Notes under the pieces: model-generated
Seen by the model: only the letters and a program-made list of their open reading frames with translations
Told to the model about the DNA's origin: nothing
Databases searched by the model: none
In this document: positions 1-10,023 of the stretch, one piece after another
How positions within the stretch are numbered: the first letter of the stretch is position 1
Layout of the letters: every line of letters begins with the position of its first letter
Translations under genes and position numbers: made by a program
Source: Actinoallomurus bryophytorum
Lineage (GTDB): Bacteria > Actinomycetota > Actinomycetes > Streptosporangiales > Streptosporangiaceae
NCBI RefSeq assembly: GCF_006716425.1
Contig: NZ_VFOZ01000001.1
Span: 7,068,001-7,132,000 of the forward strand
DNA length: 64,000 nt
Direction: 5' to 3'

Positions 1-1091
1 CGAGGATCGAACGGCCGACGGACGCGCTGGTGAAGATAACCACCACCAATATCTGCGGCTCTGACCTGCACATGTACGAAGGCCGTACGGACCTGGAGAC
101 CGGTCGCGTGCTCGGCCACGAGAACCTGGGTGAGGTGGTGGAGGTCGGTGAGGCGGTGGATCGGGTCAAGGTCGGCGATCTGGTCTGCATGCCCTTCAAC
201 ATCAGCTGTGGCTTCTGTGAGAACTGTGAGAACGGGCTCACCGCTTTCTGCCTCATCGCGAACCCGGATCCGAATGTGGCGGGGGCCGCGTACGGCTTCG
301 CGGACATGGGGCCCTACAACGGCGGGCAGGCCGAGCTGCTCCGCGTTCCCTACGCCGACTTCAACTGCCTCGTCCTGCCGCCGGAGGCGGAGGAGCGGCA
401 GACCGACTACGTCATGCTGTCCGACATCTTCCCGACGGGTTGGCACGCTACGCAGCTCGCGGGCCTGCGTGCGGGGGAGACGGTCGCCATCTACGGCGCC
501 GGGCCGGTCGGCCTGATGGCGGCGCTGTCCGCCAAGCTCAAGAGCGCCAGCAAGGTCTTCGTCGTCGACCGGCACCCGGACCGCCTCCGGCTCGCGGAGG
601 AGATCGGTGCCATTCCCATCGACGACTCGAAGGGCTCGCCCGTCGACCAGATCCTCGACCGGACCGACGGCGCCGGAGTCGATCGGGGTTGCGAGTGCGT
701 CGGTTACCAGGCTCACGACCCGCAGGGGCACGAGCATCCGAACATGACCTTGAACAACCTGGTCAGATCGGTACGCTTCGCCGGCTCCATCGGTGTTGTC
801 GGGGTGTTCGTACCGCAGGACCCGCAGAGCCCCGACCCGTTGTACAAGGAGGGCGAGGTCGCCTTCGACTACGGTCTGTTCTGGTTCAAGGGGCAGAGCA
901 TCGGAAACGGCCAGTGCAACGTCAAGGCCTACAACCGCGAGCTGATGCGCCTCATCCGTACGGGCCAGGCCAAGCCGTCGTGGATCGTGTCGCACGAGCT
1001 GCCGTTGGACCAGGCGCCGGAGGGCTATGAGCACTTCGATCGCCGCGACAACGGCTGGACGAAGGTCGTCCTTCACCCGAACTCCAGCTGA
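1..1091 (+). CDS. fdhA: Glutathione-independent formaldehyde dehydrogenase, zinc-dependent (5' end outside window)
   Basis: Medium-chain zinc alcohol dehydrogenase of the glutathione-independent formaldehyde dehydrogenase type, which oxidises formaldehyde with NAD. The open frame continues to the window edge (in frame from base 3, reading RIERPTDALVKITTTNICGS), so the GTG at 30 is internal and about 20 residues are missing. Visible signatures are the catalytic-zinc Cys in ICGSDLH, GHE, the four-Cys structural-zinc loop CGFCENCENGLTAFC, and the Rossmann motif YGAGPVGLMA. The QAHDPQGHEHPNMTLNNLV stretch is typical of this subfamily. The gene converges on clpB with a strong hairpin between them. 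Family assignment is firm; the in vivo substrate could be another aldehyde. Confidence 0.85.
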   Translation, partial: RIERPTDALVKITTTNICGSDLHMYEGRTDLETGRVLGHENLGEVVEVGEAVDRVKVGDLVCMPFNISCGFCENCENGLTAFCLIANPDPNVAGAAYGFADMGPYNGGQAELLRVPYADFNCLVLPPEAEERQTDYVMLSDIFPTGWHATQLAGLRAGETVAIYGAGPVGLMAALSAKLKSASKVFVVDRHPDRLRLAEEIGAIPIDDSKGSPVDQILDRTDGAGVDRGCECVGYQAHDPQGHEHPNMTLNNLVRSVRFAGSIGVVGVFVPQDPQSPDPLYKEGEVAFDYGLFWFKGQSIGNGQCNVKAYNRELMRLIRTGQAKPSWIVSHELPLDQAPEGYEHFDRRDNGWTKVVLHPNSS

Positions 1092-1118
1092 CCTGCAACA
1101 ACGCGCTGAATGACCAGC

Positions 1119-1147
1119 CCCCGCAGAGCCGATCCGGCTCCGCGGGG
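1119..1147. terminator. Bidirectional hairpin between fdhA-like gene and clpB
   Basis: A 13-bp stem with one mismatch (CCCCGCAGAGCCG against CGGCTCCGCGGGG) and a 3-nt loop lies between the convergent stop codons at 1091 and 1172. It has no T tract, as is common in actinomycetes. Confidence 0.6.
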
Positions 1148-1171
1148 TCGTCACATGGCGACCGGTCCGGC

Positions 1172-3784
1172 TCATGCCGCGGTGGTCTCCGTCGCCTCCG
1201 GCGGGTTCTCGTGCCGGACGACGAGCCGGTCGTTCTCCAGCTCGACCCGGATGACCGCGCCGTCCTGGATTTCGCCGGTGAGCAAGGCACGCCCGATGCG
1301 GGTCTCCACCTCACGGGCGATGAAGCGGCGCAGCGGCCGGGCCCCGTAGACAGGGTCGAAGCCCTCGCGAGCGATGAACGCCCGGGCCTCCGGGCCGACC
1401 TCCAGCGTCATACGGCGCTCGGCCAGGCGTTCACGCACGTCGTTGAAAATCAGGTCGACGACCTGCTCGAGCTCGGCTTGGGTCAGCGACCTGAACAGCA
1501 CGATGTCGTCCACCCGGTTGAGGAACTCGGGCCGGAAATGCATCTGCAGCGCGCGCATGACCCCGTCCCGGACGTCAGGCTTGATCTCTCCATCGGGCGT
1601 CACGCCCTCCAGCAGCAGGTCCGAGCCGATGTTCGAGGTCATGATCAGAATCGCGTTGCGGAAGTCGACCGTACGCCCCTGCGCGTCGGTGAGGCGGCCG
1701 TCGTCGAGCACCTGCAGCAGCGTGTTGAAGACGTCGGTGTGGGCCTTCTCGATCTCGTCGAACAGCACGACGGAGTACGGCTTGCGGCGGACCGCCTCCG
1801 TAAGCTGGCCGCCTTCCTCGTAGCCGATGTAGCCCGGCGGCGCGCCGACGAGGCGGCTGACCGTGTGCCGCTCCTGGTACTCGCTCATGTCGAGGCGCAC
1901 CATGTTGTCCTCGGTGTCGAACAGTGCTTCGGCGAGTGCCTTGGCCAGCTCCGTCTTGCCCACGCCGGTGGGACCGAGGAAGATGAACGAGCCGATCGGC
2001 CGGCGCGGGTCCTTGATCCCCGAACGGGCGCGGATGATCGCGTCGGTGACGAGCCGTACGGCCTCGTCCTGGCCGATGACCCGCTCATGCAGGATCTGCT
2101 CGAGTCGCAGCAGCTTCTCCCGCTCGCCTTCCTTGAGGCGGCTGACAGGGATGCCCGTCCAGCGCGCGACGATCGCGGCGATCTCATCCTCGGTGACCAC
2201 CTCGCGCAGCAGCCGGTTCTCGCCCTGTTTGCTGAGCAGCCGTTCCTCTTCGGCATTCAGGCGGCGTTCGAGTTCGGGCAGCAGGCCGTGGCGTAGCTCG
2301 GCGGCCCGGTTGAGGTCGTACTCGCGTTCGGCCTGGTCGGCGTCGCGGCGGACCTGCTCGATCTCCTGCCGTAGCTCCTGGAGTCGCCGCAGAGTGTGCC
2401 GTTCGGCCTCCCACTGCGTCCGCATGGCGTCCGCCTGAGAGCGCAGCTCGGACAGCTCCCGGCGCAGTTCCTCCAGCCGTGCCCGGCTCGCCGGATCCTC
2501 TTCCTTCTCCAGCGCCGCCGCCTCGATCTCCAGACGGGTGACCCGGCGGGTGAGCTCGTCGAGCTCGGCGGGCATCGAGTCGATCTCGGTGCGGAGTTTG
2601 GCGCATGCCTCGTCGACCAGGTCGATGGCCTTGTCGGGCAGGAACCGGTCGGCGATGTAGCGGTGGCTGAGGACGGCGGCGGCCACGATGGCGGAGTCCT
2701 GGATCTTGACGCCGTGGAAGACCTCGAGGCGTTCACGCAGGCCACGCAGGATCGAGATGGCGTCTTCGACCGATGGCTCGTCCACCATGACGGGCTGGAA
2801 GCGGCGTTCGAGCGCGGCGTCCTTCTCGATGTGCTTGCGGTACTCCTGCAGGGTCGTGGCGCCGATCATGTGGAGCTCGCCGCGCGCGAGCATGGGCTTG
2901 AGCATGTTGCCCGCGTCCATCGAGCCTTCGGTGGCGCCGGCGCCGACGACATTGTGCAGCTCGTCGACGAACAGCAGGATCCCCCCGGCGGAGGCCTTGA
3001 CCTCGGCCAGCACCGCCTGCATGCGTTCTTCGAACTCGCCGCGGTATTTCGCGCCCGCGACCAGCGCGCCCAGGTCGAGGTTGAAGACGGTCTTTCCGCG
3101 GAGCCCTTCGGGTACGTCGCCGCGTTCGATGCGCTGGGCGAGCCCCTCGACGATGGCGGTCTTGCCGACGCCAGGATCGCCGACCAGCACCGGGTTGTTC
3201 TTGGTCTTGCGGGACAGGATCTGGATGACGCGCCGGATCTCGGTGTCGCGTCCGATGACCGGGTCGAGTTTGCCCTCGCGCGCCTCGGCGACCAGGTCTC
3301 GTCCGTACTTCTCCAGTGCCTCGTAGGCCGCCTCCGGGTTGGAGGAGGTCACCCGCTGGTTCCCTCGTACGGCCGTGACGGCCTCGAGGAACTTCTCCCT
3401 TGGCACCCCGGTGATGACGCTTTCGTCGATCAACGCCATCAGCAGATGCTCGACGGAGACGTAGTCATCCTTGAGCCGCTGTGCCTCCTCGAACGCCTTC
3501 TCCAGCACCCGTCCGAGCCTCGGCGTGACGTGCACCTGCTCGGGGGCAGCTCCCGGTCCCGCGACCCGGGGCCGTCTGCCGAGCTGGTTCTCCATCTCGG
3601 TCCGCAGCAGACTGGGATCGACATTGGCCTGCTCGAGCAGGCGATGTGCCAGACCGTCCGGCTGGTCGAGCAGCGCCATGGTCAGGTGCTCGGCGTCGAC
3701 GTCACTGTGCCCCCTCTCCACCGCATGGGTCTGCGCGGACTTGAGGGCCTGCTGCGACTTCTCGGTCAGCTTGTTGATGTCCAT
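1172..3784 (-). CDS. clpB: ClpB disaggregase (Hsp100 AAA+ chaperone)
   Basis: 870-residue hexameric ATPase that works with DnaK to resolubilise protein aggregates in the cytoplasm. Order: Clp_N domain (about 1-145), first AAA domain with Walker A GDPGVGKT at 202-209, a long coiled-coil middle domain (about 390-540, rich in E/R/L), and a second AAA domain with GPTGVGKT near 610 and [10 protein letters not shown]. The start is the ATG reading [18 protein letters not shown], which aligns with ClpB N-termini; the frame is open further upstream but not homologous. The start lies 19 bp inside the upstream cbpM-like gene, so it is probably translated by coupling as the last gene of the dnaK operon. 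Confidence 0.95.
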   Translation of the reverse strand: MDINKLTEKSQQALKSAQTHAVERGHSDVDAEHLTMALLDQPDGLAHRLLEQANVDPSLLRTEMENQLGRRPRVAGPGAAPEQVHVTPRLGRVLEKAFEEAQRLKDDYVSVEHLLMALIDESVITGVPREKFLEAVTAVRGNQRVTSSNPEAAYEALEKYGRDLVAEAREGKLDPVIGRDTEIRRVIQILSRKTKNNPVLVGDPGVGKTAIVEGLAQRIERGDVPEGLRGKTVFNLDLGALVAGAKYRGEFEERMQAVLAEVKASAGGILLFVDELHNVVGAGATEGSMDAGNMLKPMLARGELHMIGATTLQEYRKHIEKDAALERRFQPVMVDEPSVEDAISILRGLRERLEVFHGVKIQDSAIVAAAVLSHRYIADRFLPDKAIDLVDEACAKLRTEIDSMPAELDELTRRVTRLEIEAAALEKEEDPASRARLEELRRELSELRSQADAMRTQWEAERHTLRRLQELRQEIEQVRRDADQAEREYDLNRAAELRHGLLPELERRLNAEEERLLSKQGENRLLREVVTEDEIAAIVARWTGIPVSRLKEGEREKLLRLEQILHERVIGQDEAVRLVTDAIIRARSGIKDPRRPIGSFIFLGPTGVGKTELAKALAEALFDTEDNMVRLDMSEYQERHTVSRLVGAPPGYIGYEEGGQLTEAVRRKPYSVVLFDEIEKAHTDVFNTLLQVLDDGRLTDAQGRTVDFRNAILIMTSNIGSDLLLEGVTPDGEIKPDVRDGVMRALQMHFRPEFLNRVDDIVLFRSLTQAELEQVVDLIFNDVRERLAERRMTLEVGPEARAFIAREGFDPVYGARPLRRFIAREVETRIGRALLTGEIQDGAVIRVELENDRLVVRHENPPEATETTAA

Positions 3785-4086
3785 GATCGGTCTCCCAGAC
3801 GTCTCGAACGATGCTGCATGGCGGACTCCAGTGCGGCGATGCGGTCGAGCAGGTCGCATACAAGCCCGAGTGAGGCGTAGTTGAGAGGGAGGGTGGAGCG
3901 GAGTCGGCGGATGCGGCCGACTTCGGCGATTTGTGCGGGCATGAACCACAGGGCGCCGTGGGTGTCGTGTTCGGCGTGGATGAGGTCGAGTGCGACAAGG
4001 CGGCGGATGAGTTCCGGGTGGGTGCCGCACAGGCAGGCGAAGGTGTCCAGGTCGAGGCGTAGTGGGCGCATGAGTGCGTGTGTCAT
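3766..4086 (-). CDS. CbpM-like chaperone modulator (MerR-related)
   Basis: 106-residue protein with a winged-helix-like N-terminus ([21 protein letters not shown]) followed by [41 protein letters not shown], the pattern of CbpM proteins that bind DnaJ/CbpA and are distantly related to MerR and HspR. HspR, usual in this slot in actinomycetes, is longer (about 150 residues). The ATG overlaps the dnaJ stop in ATGA, and its own 3' end overlaps the clpB start by 19 bp. Likely role: modulate the adjacent J-protein, possibly also act as a repressor. It could be a divergent short HspR; the sequence favours CbpM. Confidence 0.7.
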   Translation of the reverse strand: MTHALMRPLRLDLDTFACLCGTHPELIRRLVALDLIHAEHDTHGALWFMPAQIAEVGRIRRLRSTLPLNYASLGLVCDLLDRIAALESAMQHRSRRLGDRSWTSTS

Positions 4087-5030
4087 GGCCGTTCCCTGGG
4101 GTTGTAGGTGGAGGTGGCGGCGAGTTGCTCGAACAGCCGTCGTTCCTGGTCGCTCAGCTTGGGCGGGACCATGATCTGGACTTCGGCGTACAGGTCGCCG
4201 GGTTGTCCGCGGGGGTTGGGCAGGCCGCGTCCGCGCAGCCGTAGCCGGCGGCCCGAGGAGGTCCCGGGCGGGACCTTGACCTTGGTCTCCCCGCCGGGGG
4301 TCTCCAGCGCGACGGTGGTGCCGAGCGCGGCTTCCCAGGGGGTGACGGGGAGGCGGGTGAAGATGTTCCGGCCTTCGACGCGGTAGCGGTCGTCGGGGCG
4401 GATGGAGACCACCAGGTACAGGTCTCCGGATCGCCCGCCGTCGGTGCCGCGGGCGCCTTGGCCGGCCAGGCGGATGCGCTGGCCGTCGGTGACGCCGGCC
4501 GGGATGTCGACCTCGACGGTGCGGGTGCCTTCGGGGCCGGAGAGAGTGAGTTTGCGGCGGGTGCCGTGGTAGGCCTCCTCCACCGACAATTCGACCTGGG
4601 CTTCTTGGTCCGCGCCGGGCATGGAGCCCCAACCGCCGCTGCGCCGGCCCGCCCCGGGACCGTGCCGGCGTCGGGCGAACACATCGCCGAACAGGTCCTC
4701 GAAATCGATGCCCCCGACGCCTCCTTCAAAGCCCCCGAAGCCCCCACCCCCGGCGCCACCCGCACCCGCACGGGACCAGGTGTCGGGGTCGACGTCTTCG
4801 GGGACGCGGCGGAAGTCCGCGCCGAACGCGTCGTAGCGTTTACGCTGCTCGGGGTCGGACAGCACCGCGTAGGCCTCGGAAACATCCTTGAAGCGTTCTT
4901 CGGCTTCAGGGGCTTTGTTCACGTCGGGGTGGAGTTTGCGGGCGAGTTTGCGGTAGGCGCGCTGGATCTCCTCCTGGCTCGCCGTCCGCGAGACCCCCAG
5001 GTCGGCGTAGAAGTCACGGGGCGGCGCCAT
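4083..5030 (-). CDS. cbpA: DnaJ/CbpA-type Hsp40 co-chaperone lacking the zinc finger
   Basis: 315-residue J-protein. J domain (about 5-72) carries the HPD motif in RKLHPDVNK, then a Gly/Phe-rich linker ([14 protein letters not shown]) and the two-barrel C-terminal substrate-binding region. The CxxCxGxG zinc-finger repeats of canonical DnaJ are absent, making this a class B/CbpA protein. It stimulates the ATPase of the operon's DnaK. Start chosen at [19 protein letters not shown], where J-domain homology begins; this lies 17 bp inside grpE. The stop overlaps the cbpM-like start by 4 bp. Confidence 0.9.
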   Translation of the reverse strand: MAPPRDFYADLGVSRTASQEEIQRAYRKLARKLHPDVNKAPEAEERFKDVSEAYAVLSDPEQRKRYDAFGADFRRVPEDVDPDTWSRAGAGGAGGGGFGGFEGGVGGIDFEDLFGDVFARRRHGPGAGRRSGGWGSMPGADQEAQVELSVEEAYHGTRRKLTLSGPEGTRTVEVDIPAGVTDGQRIRLAGQGARGTDGGRSGDLYLVVSIRPDDRYRVEGRNIFTRLPVTPWEAALGTTVALETPGGETKVKVPPGTSSGRRLRLRGRGLPNPRGQPGDLYAEVQIMVPPKLSDQERRLFEQLAATSTYNPRERP

Positions 5031-5646
5031 CGCCTGACCCCTTGGCCACCACCACCTGCGCCGGCCGCAACTGCCGTTCACCCACGCCGTAGGCAGGCGA
5101 CAGCACCCGTACGACCGTGCCCTCTGCCGCGTCCGCGCCGGCCACAGTACTGACGGCCTCGTGCCGGAACGGGTCGAACGCGGCGCCCTCATCGTCTTGA
5201 CGCGGGAACCCCAACCGGCCGATCACCTCACGAGCCTGCTCCAGTACCGAGGCCACCCCCTGGACCACCGACCCGGGCTCGGCCTCAGCGTGTTCCAGAG
5301 CACGTTCGAGGTTGTCCAGGACCGGCAGCCACTGCGCCGAAGCCCGCGCACGTTCAGCACCGCGCTCCTCCTCCAGCGCACGCACCGCACGTTTACGGCA
5401 GTTGTCCAGATCTGCCAACGCCCGCCGCCACCGATCCTCCAACTCAGAAATCCTCGATGCCGCGTCCTCCGCACCGGGTTCTGCCCGGCCGGACCGGTCG
5501 CCTTCCGCCTGAGCGGGCCGGGGGCCTTCGCGCGGCTCGCCGGCCTGCGGCTGGGCAGGCCGGCCGCCCAGTTCGTCTGGCCACGCGCGCGGTTCCTGCG
5601 GCGAGGGTGCTCCCTTGCCGGGGCCGCCGTTGCGCATGTCACTCAT
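5014..5646 (-). CDS. grpE: GrpE nucleotide exchange factor
   Basis: 210-residue GrpE that releases ADP from DnaK. The first 60 residues are low-complexity (G, P, E rich). They are followed by the dimerising helix ([21 protein letters not shown]) and the beta domain ending in [17 protein letters not shown], which aligns with GrpE C-termini. The ATG lies 8 bp inside the 3' end of dnaK; an alternative ATG is three codons downstream. Overlaps on both sides indicate translational coupling. Confidence 0.92.
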   Translation of the reverse strand: MSDMRNGGPGKGAPSPQEPRAWPDELGGRPAQPQAGEPREGPRPAQAEGDRSGRAEPGAEDAASRISELEDRWRRALADLDNCRKRAVRALEEERGAERARASAQWLPVLDNLERALEHAEAEPGSVVQGVASVLEQAREVIGRLGFPRQDDEGAAFDPFRHEAVSTVAGADAAEGTVVRVLSPAYGVGERQLRPAQVVVAKGSGDGAAP

Positions 5647-7570
5647 CAGTGGTGAACTCCGCGTCGATCACGTCCTCGCCACCGGGCGGAGGCTGCTGCG
5701 GTCCACCACCGGGCCCACCGGGCCCACCGGGCCTACCGGGCCCACCAGACGCGCCAGTGCCTTCGGGCCCGCCTGCGCCGGCGGCGGCGGTGAGCCCGTG
5801 GTAGACCTGCTGAAGCTCGGCGGTCAGGGACCGGATCCGGTCGATCGGCGCTTCTTCCTTGACCGCCTGGCGGGCGTCGTTGACCAGCATCTGCGCCCGC
5901 GCCCCCTCATGCTCGGCAACACGGTCACCGAGCTCGTTCAGGCGCTTTTCAACCTGGTAGGCCACCGAGTCCAGCGCGTTACGCGCATCGATCGCCTCCC
6001 GCACCCGCGCGTCCTCGCTGCTGTGCTGCTCGGCGTCCCGGATCATCCGCTCGATCTCGCTCTGATCGAGATTCGTGCTCTCGCTGATCGTGATCGCCTG
6101 CTCGGCCCCGGTGTCCTTGTCCTTCGCCGAAACGTTCAAGATCCCGTTCGCGTCCACGTCGAAGGTCACCTCGACCTGCGGCTCCCCCCGAGGGGCGGGC
6201 CGGATGTTCTCCAACCGGAACCGCCCCAGTGTCCGGTTGTCCGCCGCGCGTTCGCGCTCTCCCTGCAGCACCACCACGTCCACCGCGGTCTGGTTGTCAT
6301 CGGCGGTGGAGAAGGTCTCGCTGCGGCGGGCCGGGATCGTGGTGTTGCGCTCGATGGTCTTGGTCATCACCCCGCCCAACGTCTCCAGTCCCAGTGACAG
6401 CGGTGTGACGTCGAGCAGGACGACATCTTCGACCTCGCCCTTGAGCACCCCGGCCTGGATCGCCGCGCCGATCGCGACGACCTCATCGGGGTTGACGGTC
6501 ATGTTCGGTTCCTTGCCACCGGTCAACCGCCGCACCAGGGCCTGGACCGCCGGGATCCGGGTGGAGCCCCCGACCAGGATCACCTCGTCGATGTCATCGG
6601 CGGTGATCTTCGCATCCCCCATCGCCTGGCGGAGCGGCCCCTCACACCGCTCCAGCAGATCCGAGATCAACTGCTCGAACGTCGAGCGCATCAACGTGGT
6701 GTTCAGATGCTGGGGTCCGGAGGCGTCGGCGGTGATGAAGGGAAGGTTGATCGTGGTCTGGGTCACCGAGGACAGCTCCACCTTCGCCTTCTCGGCCGCC
6801 TCGAACAACCGCTGCAACGCCTGGGGGTCCTGGCGCAGGTCGATGCCGGTGTCGCGCTGGAACTCCTCGGCCAGATGGTCCACGATTCGCCGGTCGAAGT
6901 CGTCCCCGCCCAGATGCCCGTCACCAGAGGTCGCCCGGACCTCCACCACACCGTCCCCGACATCCAGGATCGACACGTCGAAGGTGCCGCCGCCCAGATC
7001 GAACACCAGAACCGTCTCGTTGCCCTTCTTGTCCATCCCGTACGCCAGCGCGGCCGCGGTGGGCTCGTTGATGATCCGCAGCACCTCCAGCCCCGCGATC
7101 CGCCCCGCGTCCCGCGTCGCATGCCGCTGCGCGTCGTTGAAGTACGCCGGAACCGTGATGACCGCCTCGGTCACCCGCTCACCCAGGAACTTGCCCGCGT
7201 CGTCGGCCAGCTTCCGCAAGATCAACGCCGAGATCTCCTCCGGCGCGTACAGCTTTCCCTTCACCGAGAACCGCACGGCGCCGTCCGAGTCAGGTACCAC
7301 ATCGAACGTCACCGCGGTCAACTCACTGGACACCTCGTCGAACCGCCGCCCGATGAACCGCTTCGCCGAATAGATCGTCCCCTTCGGGTTCAAGATCGCC
7401 TGACGCCGTGCCAACTGCCCAACGAGACGCTCACCTTCAGGAGTGAACGCCACCACCGACGGCGTCGTCCGTGACCCCTCACTGTTCGGCACCACGGCCG
7501 GATGGCCATCCACCATCGCCGCGATCACCGAATTCGTCGTTCCTAGATCAATCCCCGCAGCCTTCGGCAT
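5639..7570 (-). CDS. dnaK: DnaK (Hsp70 chaperone)
   Basis: 643-residue Hsp70. N-terminal ATPase domain begins [14 protein letters not shown] and contains [12 protein letters not shown] and [15 protein letters not shown]. The substrate domain follows ([20 protein letters not shown]), and the C-terminus is Gly/Pro-rich, ending [11 protein letters not shown]. It is the first gene of a five-gene operon with grpE, cbpA, cbpM and clpB. Because the J-protein and modulator are of CbpA/CbpM type, this may be a second, accessory dnaK locus, the housekeeping operon lying elsewhere. No HAIR operator (CTTGAGT-N7-ACTCAAG) is recognisable upstream. Confidence 0.95.
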   Translation of the reverse strand: MPKAAGIDLGTTNSVIAAMVDGHPAVVPNSEGSRTTPSVVAFTPEGERLVGQLARRQAILNPKGTIYSAKRFIGRRFDEVSSELTAVTFDVVPDSDGAVRFSVKGKLYAPEEISALILRKLADDAGKFLGERVTEAVITVPAYFNDAQRHATRDAGRIAGLEVLRIINEPTAAALAYGMDKKGNETVLVFDLGGGTFDVSILDVGDGVVEVRATSGDGHLGGDDFDRRIVDHLAEEFQRDTGIDLRQDPQALQRLFEAAEKAKVELSSVTQTTINLPFITADASGPQHLNTTLMRSTFEQLISDLLERCEGPLRQAMGDAKITADDIDEVILVGGSTRIPAVQALVRRLTGGKEPNMTVNPDEVVAIGAAIQAGVLKGEVEDVVLLDVTPLSLGLETLGGVMTKTIERNTTIPARRSETFSTADDNQTAVDVVVLQGERERAADNRTLGRFRLENIRPAPRGEPQVEVTFDVDANGILNVSAKDKDTGAEQAITISESTNLDQSEIERMIRDAEQHSSEDARVREAIDARNALDSVAYQVEKRLNELGDRVAEHEGARAQMLVNDARQAVKEEAPIDRIRSLTAELQQVYHGLTAAAGAGGPEGTGASGGPGRPGGPGGPGGGPQQPPPGGEDVIDAEFTTDE

Positions 7571-7765
7571 GACCTACCTCCGTAACGATCGGCCGGATCA
7601 CGGCGCCCGCCGCGGACGCCGGGATGACCCCGATCAGTCCGCGATCTGGATGTTGGTTCGTCTCGGGCAGCTCCGCCCGTACGGCGTCAGTGTCGATGTC
7701 ACCGAGGCAGGTAGACGTGGTACTCGAAGCGCCCCTACGGCGTAGCCGCGCCGTATTTCTCATTT

Positions 7766-7788
7766 CCTAGGTCCATAGCTCCTAGGTC
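7766..7788. promoter_or_regulatory. Paired CCTAGGTC repeats upstream of dnaK
   Basis: CCTAGGTC occurs at 7766-7773 and again at 7781-7788, 15 bp apart start to start, in an AT-richer stretch about 200 bp upstream of the dnaK start and before the DUF1931 gene's end. Each copy contains the palindrome CCTAGG. The spacing suggests a regulator or sigma-factor site for the dnaK operon; this is inference. Confidence 0.3.
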
Positions 7789-7905
7789 ACGAATTTCCAG
7801 GGAATGAAACCCTCTACCGATACGACGTTTGTCGCCGTGGGCGTCCGGCGCATCCTCACATCTGCCAGTTCTGGCGAATTTTTGCCATCGCCGACGCTTC
7901 CGGGA

Positions 7906-8355
7906 TCACAACAGAAGATCGAAGAGGGCGGTCACCCTCACCCACTGGTCCGTCTGGGGGTTTCTCCGCTCCGGCTCGATGATCGTGAAGGCGCGCGCGA
8001 GCGCGAGCGTCAGCCCACCGGCGATCTCCGGCAGCGCCTGCCCGGTCTCCTCTGCGAGTGCCAGGTCGAGCGGCGGCCGCTTGGCCAGCTCCTCCAGAAT
8101 GGGCCTCAGCTCGATCTCCTCGTCGAGCTTTCGGAAAGCGTGGATGGACTCCTGAAGTCCCTTGGTGACCGGCAGGTCGGAGGACTGGATGACGTCCCGA
8201 GCGTTCGCCTTGGCGTGAGCCTGGCCGATCAGGAGCAGGTCGTAGATCTTCCGGTCGATGAAGTCGTCGTAGCGCTTGAGGTCGTTCTTGTCGACGTCGA
8301 CGCCGGCCGCGGCCCGGAAGAGCCGCTGGAACCGGGCCACCGCACTCGGTCGCAT
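7906..8355 (-). CDS. DUF1931 histone-fold protein
   Basis: 149-residue DUF1931 protein. The family's structural prototype, Aquifex aeolicus Aq_328, folds as two tandem histone folds in one chain. Two similar halves are visible: FQRLFRAAAGVDVDKNDLKRYDDFI (about 9-35) through NARDVIQSSDLPVTKG, and FRKLDEEIELRPILEELAKRP (about 74-94) through the C-terminus. The substrate and DNA-binding behaviour of the family are not established. Its position beside thioredoxin reductase, thioredoxin and the chaperone operon, all on the minus strand, suggests a stress-related nucleoid or protein-binding role. Start ATG is at MRPSAVARFQ. Confidence 0.82.
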   Translation of the reverse strand: MRPSAVARFQRLFRAAAGVDVDKNDLKRYDDFIDRKIYDLLLIGQAHAKANARDVIQSSDLPVTKGLQESIHAFRKLDEEIELRPILEELAKRPPLDLALAEETGQALPEIAGGLTLALARAFTIIEPERRNPQTDQWVRVTALFDLLL

Positions 8356-8424
8356 GGGACCGCCTCCTCTTGTCGAGCCTTACCGGCCGCGTACTCGTCC
8401 CGCATTCCGCAATCCGACGGGGCG

Positions 8425-10023
8425 TCAGCGCGCCAGGTGCTCGTGCACAAGCCGTACCGCCATCGAGCCCTCGCCCACCGCGGAGGCGACGCGTTTGACC
8501 GAGCCGCTGCGCACATCGCCGACGGCGAACACGCCGGCCAGGTTGGTCTCCAGAGGGAGCGCGTCACCGTGGCCCGTGCGGACGTAGCCCTTCTCGTCGA
8601 GGTCGACATTGCCGGCCAGCCAGGCGACGCACGGATCCGCGCCGATGAACACGAACAGGTCGTTGGTCTCGAAGGCGCGCCGCCCGCCGGTACGGCCGTC
8701 CAGGACGACGATCTTCTCCAGCGCGCGGTCACCAAGCAGCTCACACACTTGCGTGTGCAGGTAGACCTCCACCGCCTTGTTCCGCTCGATCCGGTCGATG
8801 AGGTACCGGGACATGCTCTCGGCGAGATCACCGCCGCGGATGAAGAGACGGACCACCGCCGCGTGCCCGGACAGGAACAGCGCCGCCTGACCGGCGGAGT
8901 TGCCGCCGCCGACGATCGCCACCGGCCGCTTCCGGCAGGCCCGCGCCTCCACCTCGGTCGCCGCGTAGTAGACACCCTGGCCCTCGAACCGATCCAGGCC
9001 CGGTACGGCCAGCCGTCGGTACCGGGCACCGGTCGCGATCACGACGGACCGGGCTCGGACACAACCACCGTCGGCGCGCCGGACGGCGTACGACCCGTCG
9101 TTGCTCTCCAGCGCGGTCGTCTCGACCGGGACACCGAGCCGGGCACCGAACTTGCGGCACTGGATGACCGCCCGTTCGGCCAGCTCACCACCGGAGATGC
9201 CGCCCGGAAAGCCGAGATAGTTCTCGATGCGGGACGATGTGCCGGCCTGGCCGCCGGTCGCGATCGCGTCGAACAGGATCGTGTCCAGGCCCTCGGACGC
9301 ACCGTAGACCGCGGCCGCGAGCCCGGCCGGCCCGGCGCCGACCACGATCAGGTCACAGACCTCCTCCTCGGTGGTCTGGTCGGGGACGGGCAGTCCGGTG
9401 ACCAGGGCCAGCTCGGCGTTGCTAGGATTGCGCAGCACCTGGTCGCCGAAGAGGATCACCACCGGCGTGTCGTGGGGCGGGATGCCCAGCTGGCACAGCA
9501 GCGACTCGGCCTCCCGGTCCTCTTCCAGGTCGATCCATCGGTACGGCAGGCGGTTGCGGGCGGCGAAGTCACGCAGACGCCGGGTGTCCGTGGAGAACCG
9601 GGAACCGATGATCCGGAGTCCGGCGCCGAGTTCGATCAGCAACGACCGGCGTACGAGATAGGCGCGCAGGACCATGTCGCCGAACCACGGTTCGGCGGCG
9701 ATCAGCTCGCGCAGGAGGGCGATCGGCACCTGCACCACCTCGCCGGGTTCCTGCGCGACGGCGGTGAAGAACGCGGGCTGGCCGGTGAGCTGGCCGAGCT
9801 CGCCGATGAACCGGCCCCTGCCGTGCACCCGGATGACCTCGCCGCTCTCCAGCACCGCCACCGTGCCGGCGGTGACGACATAGAAGTCGTAGTCATGGTC
9901 GCCCTCGCGTACGAGGGTCTCGTCGGAACGGGTCGGGCGGCGGGTGCCGTACTCCGCGAGCCGGTCGATCTCGCCGGCGTCGAGGCGTGGGTACGCGCCG
10001 TGCAGGTCAGGTGTCTCTTGCAA
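8425..10023 (-). CDS. cNMP-binding-domain flavoprotein, thioredoxin-reductase-like
   Basis: 532 residues in three parts. (1) A cyclic-nucleotide-binding-type sensor domain, about 20-135. (2) A thioredoxin/glutaredoxin-like segment, about 150-215 (RIIGSRFSTDTRRLRDFAAR). (3) A two-dinucleotide-domain flavoprotein with FAD motif VVGAGPAGLAAAVYGA, NAD(P)H motif VAIVGGGNSAGQAALFL and C-terminal GVFAVGDVRSGSVKRVASAV. Classical TrxR has a CxxC just before the second Rossmann motif; here that place reads YYAATEVEARACRKR, so the dithiol is missing. The glutaredoxin-like segment also lacks a CxxC. Its start overlaps the thioredoxin gene's end by 17 bp. It may reduce another partner or act as a ligand-gated oxidoreductase. 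Confidence 0.85.
   Translation of the reverse strand: MQETPDLHGAYPRLDAGEIDRLAEYGTRRPTRSDETLVREGDHDYDFYVVTAGTVAVLESGEVIRVHGRGRFIGELGQLTGQPAFFTAVAQEPGEVVQVPIALLRELIAAEPWFGDMVLRAYLVRRSLLIELGAGLRIIGSRFSTDTRRLRDFAARNRLPYRWIDLEEDREAESLLCQLGIPPHDTPVVILFGDQVLRNPSNAELALVTGLPVPDQTTEEEVCDLIVVGAGPAGLAAAVYGASEGLDTILFDAIATGGQAGTSSRIENYLGFPGGISGGELAERAVIQCRKFGARLGVPVETTALESNDGSYAVRRADGGCVRARSVVIATGARYRRLAVPGLDRFEGQGVYYAATEVEARACRKRPVAIVGGGNSAGQAALFLSGHAAVVRLFIRGGDLAESMSRYLIDRIERNKAVEVYLHTQVCELLGDRALEKIVVLDGRTGGRRAFETNDLFVFIGADPCVAWLAGNVDLDEKGYVRTGHGDALPLETNLAGVFAVGDVRSGSVKRVASAVGEGSMAVRLVHEHLAR

Noticed and set aside
7571-7803. HAIR/CIRCE heat-shock operator for dnaK
   Set aside because: No CTTGAGT-N7-ACTCAAG or TTAGCACTC-N9-GAGTGCTAA is present.
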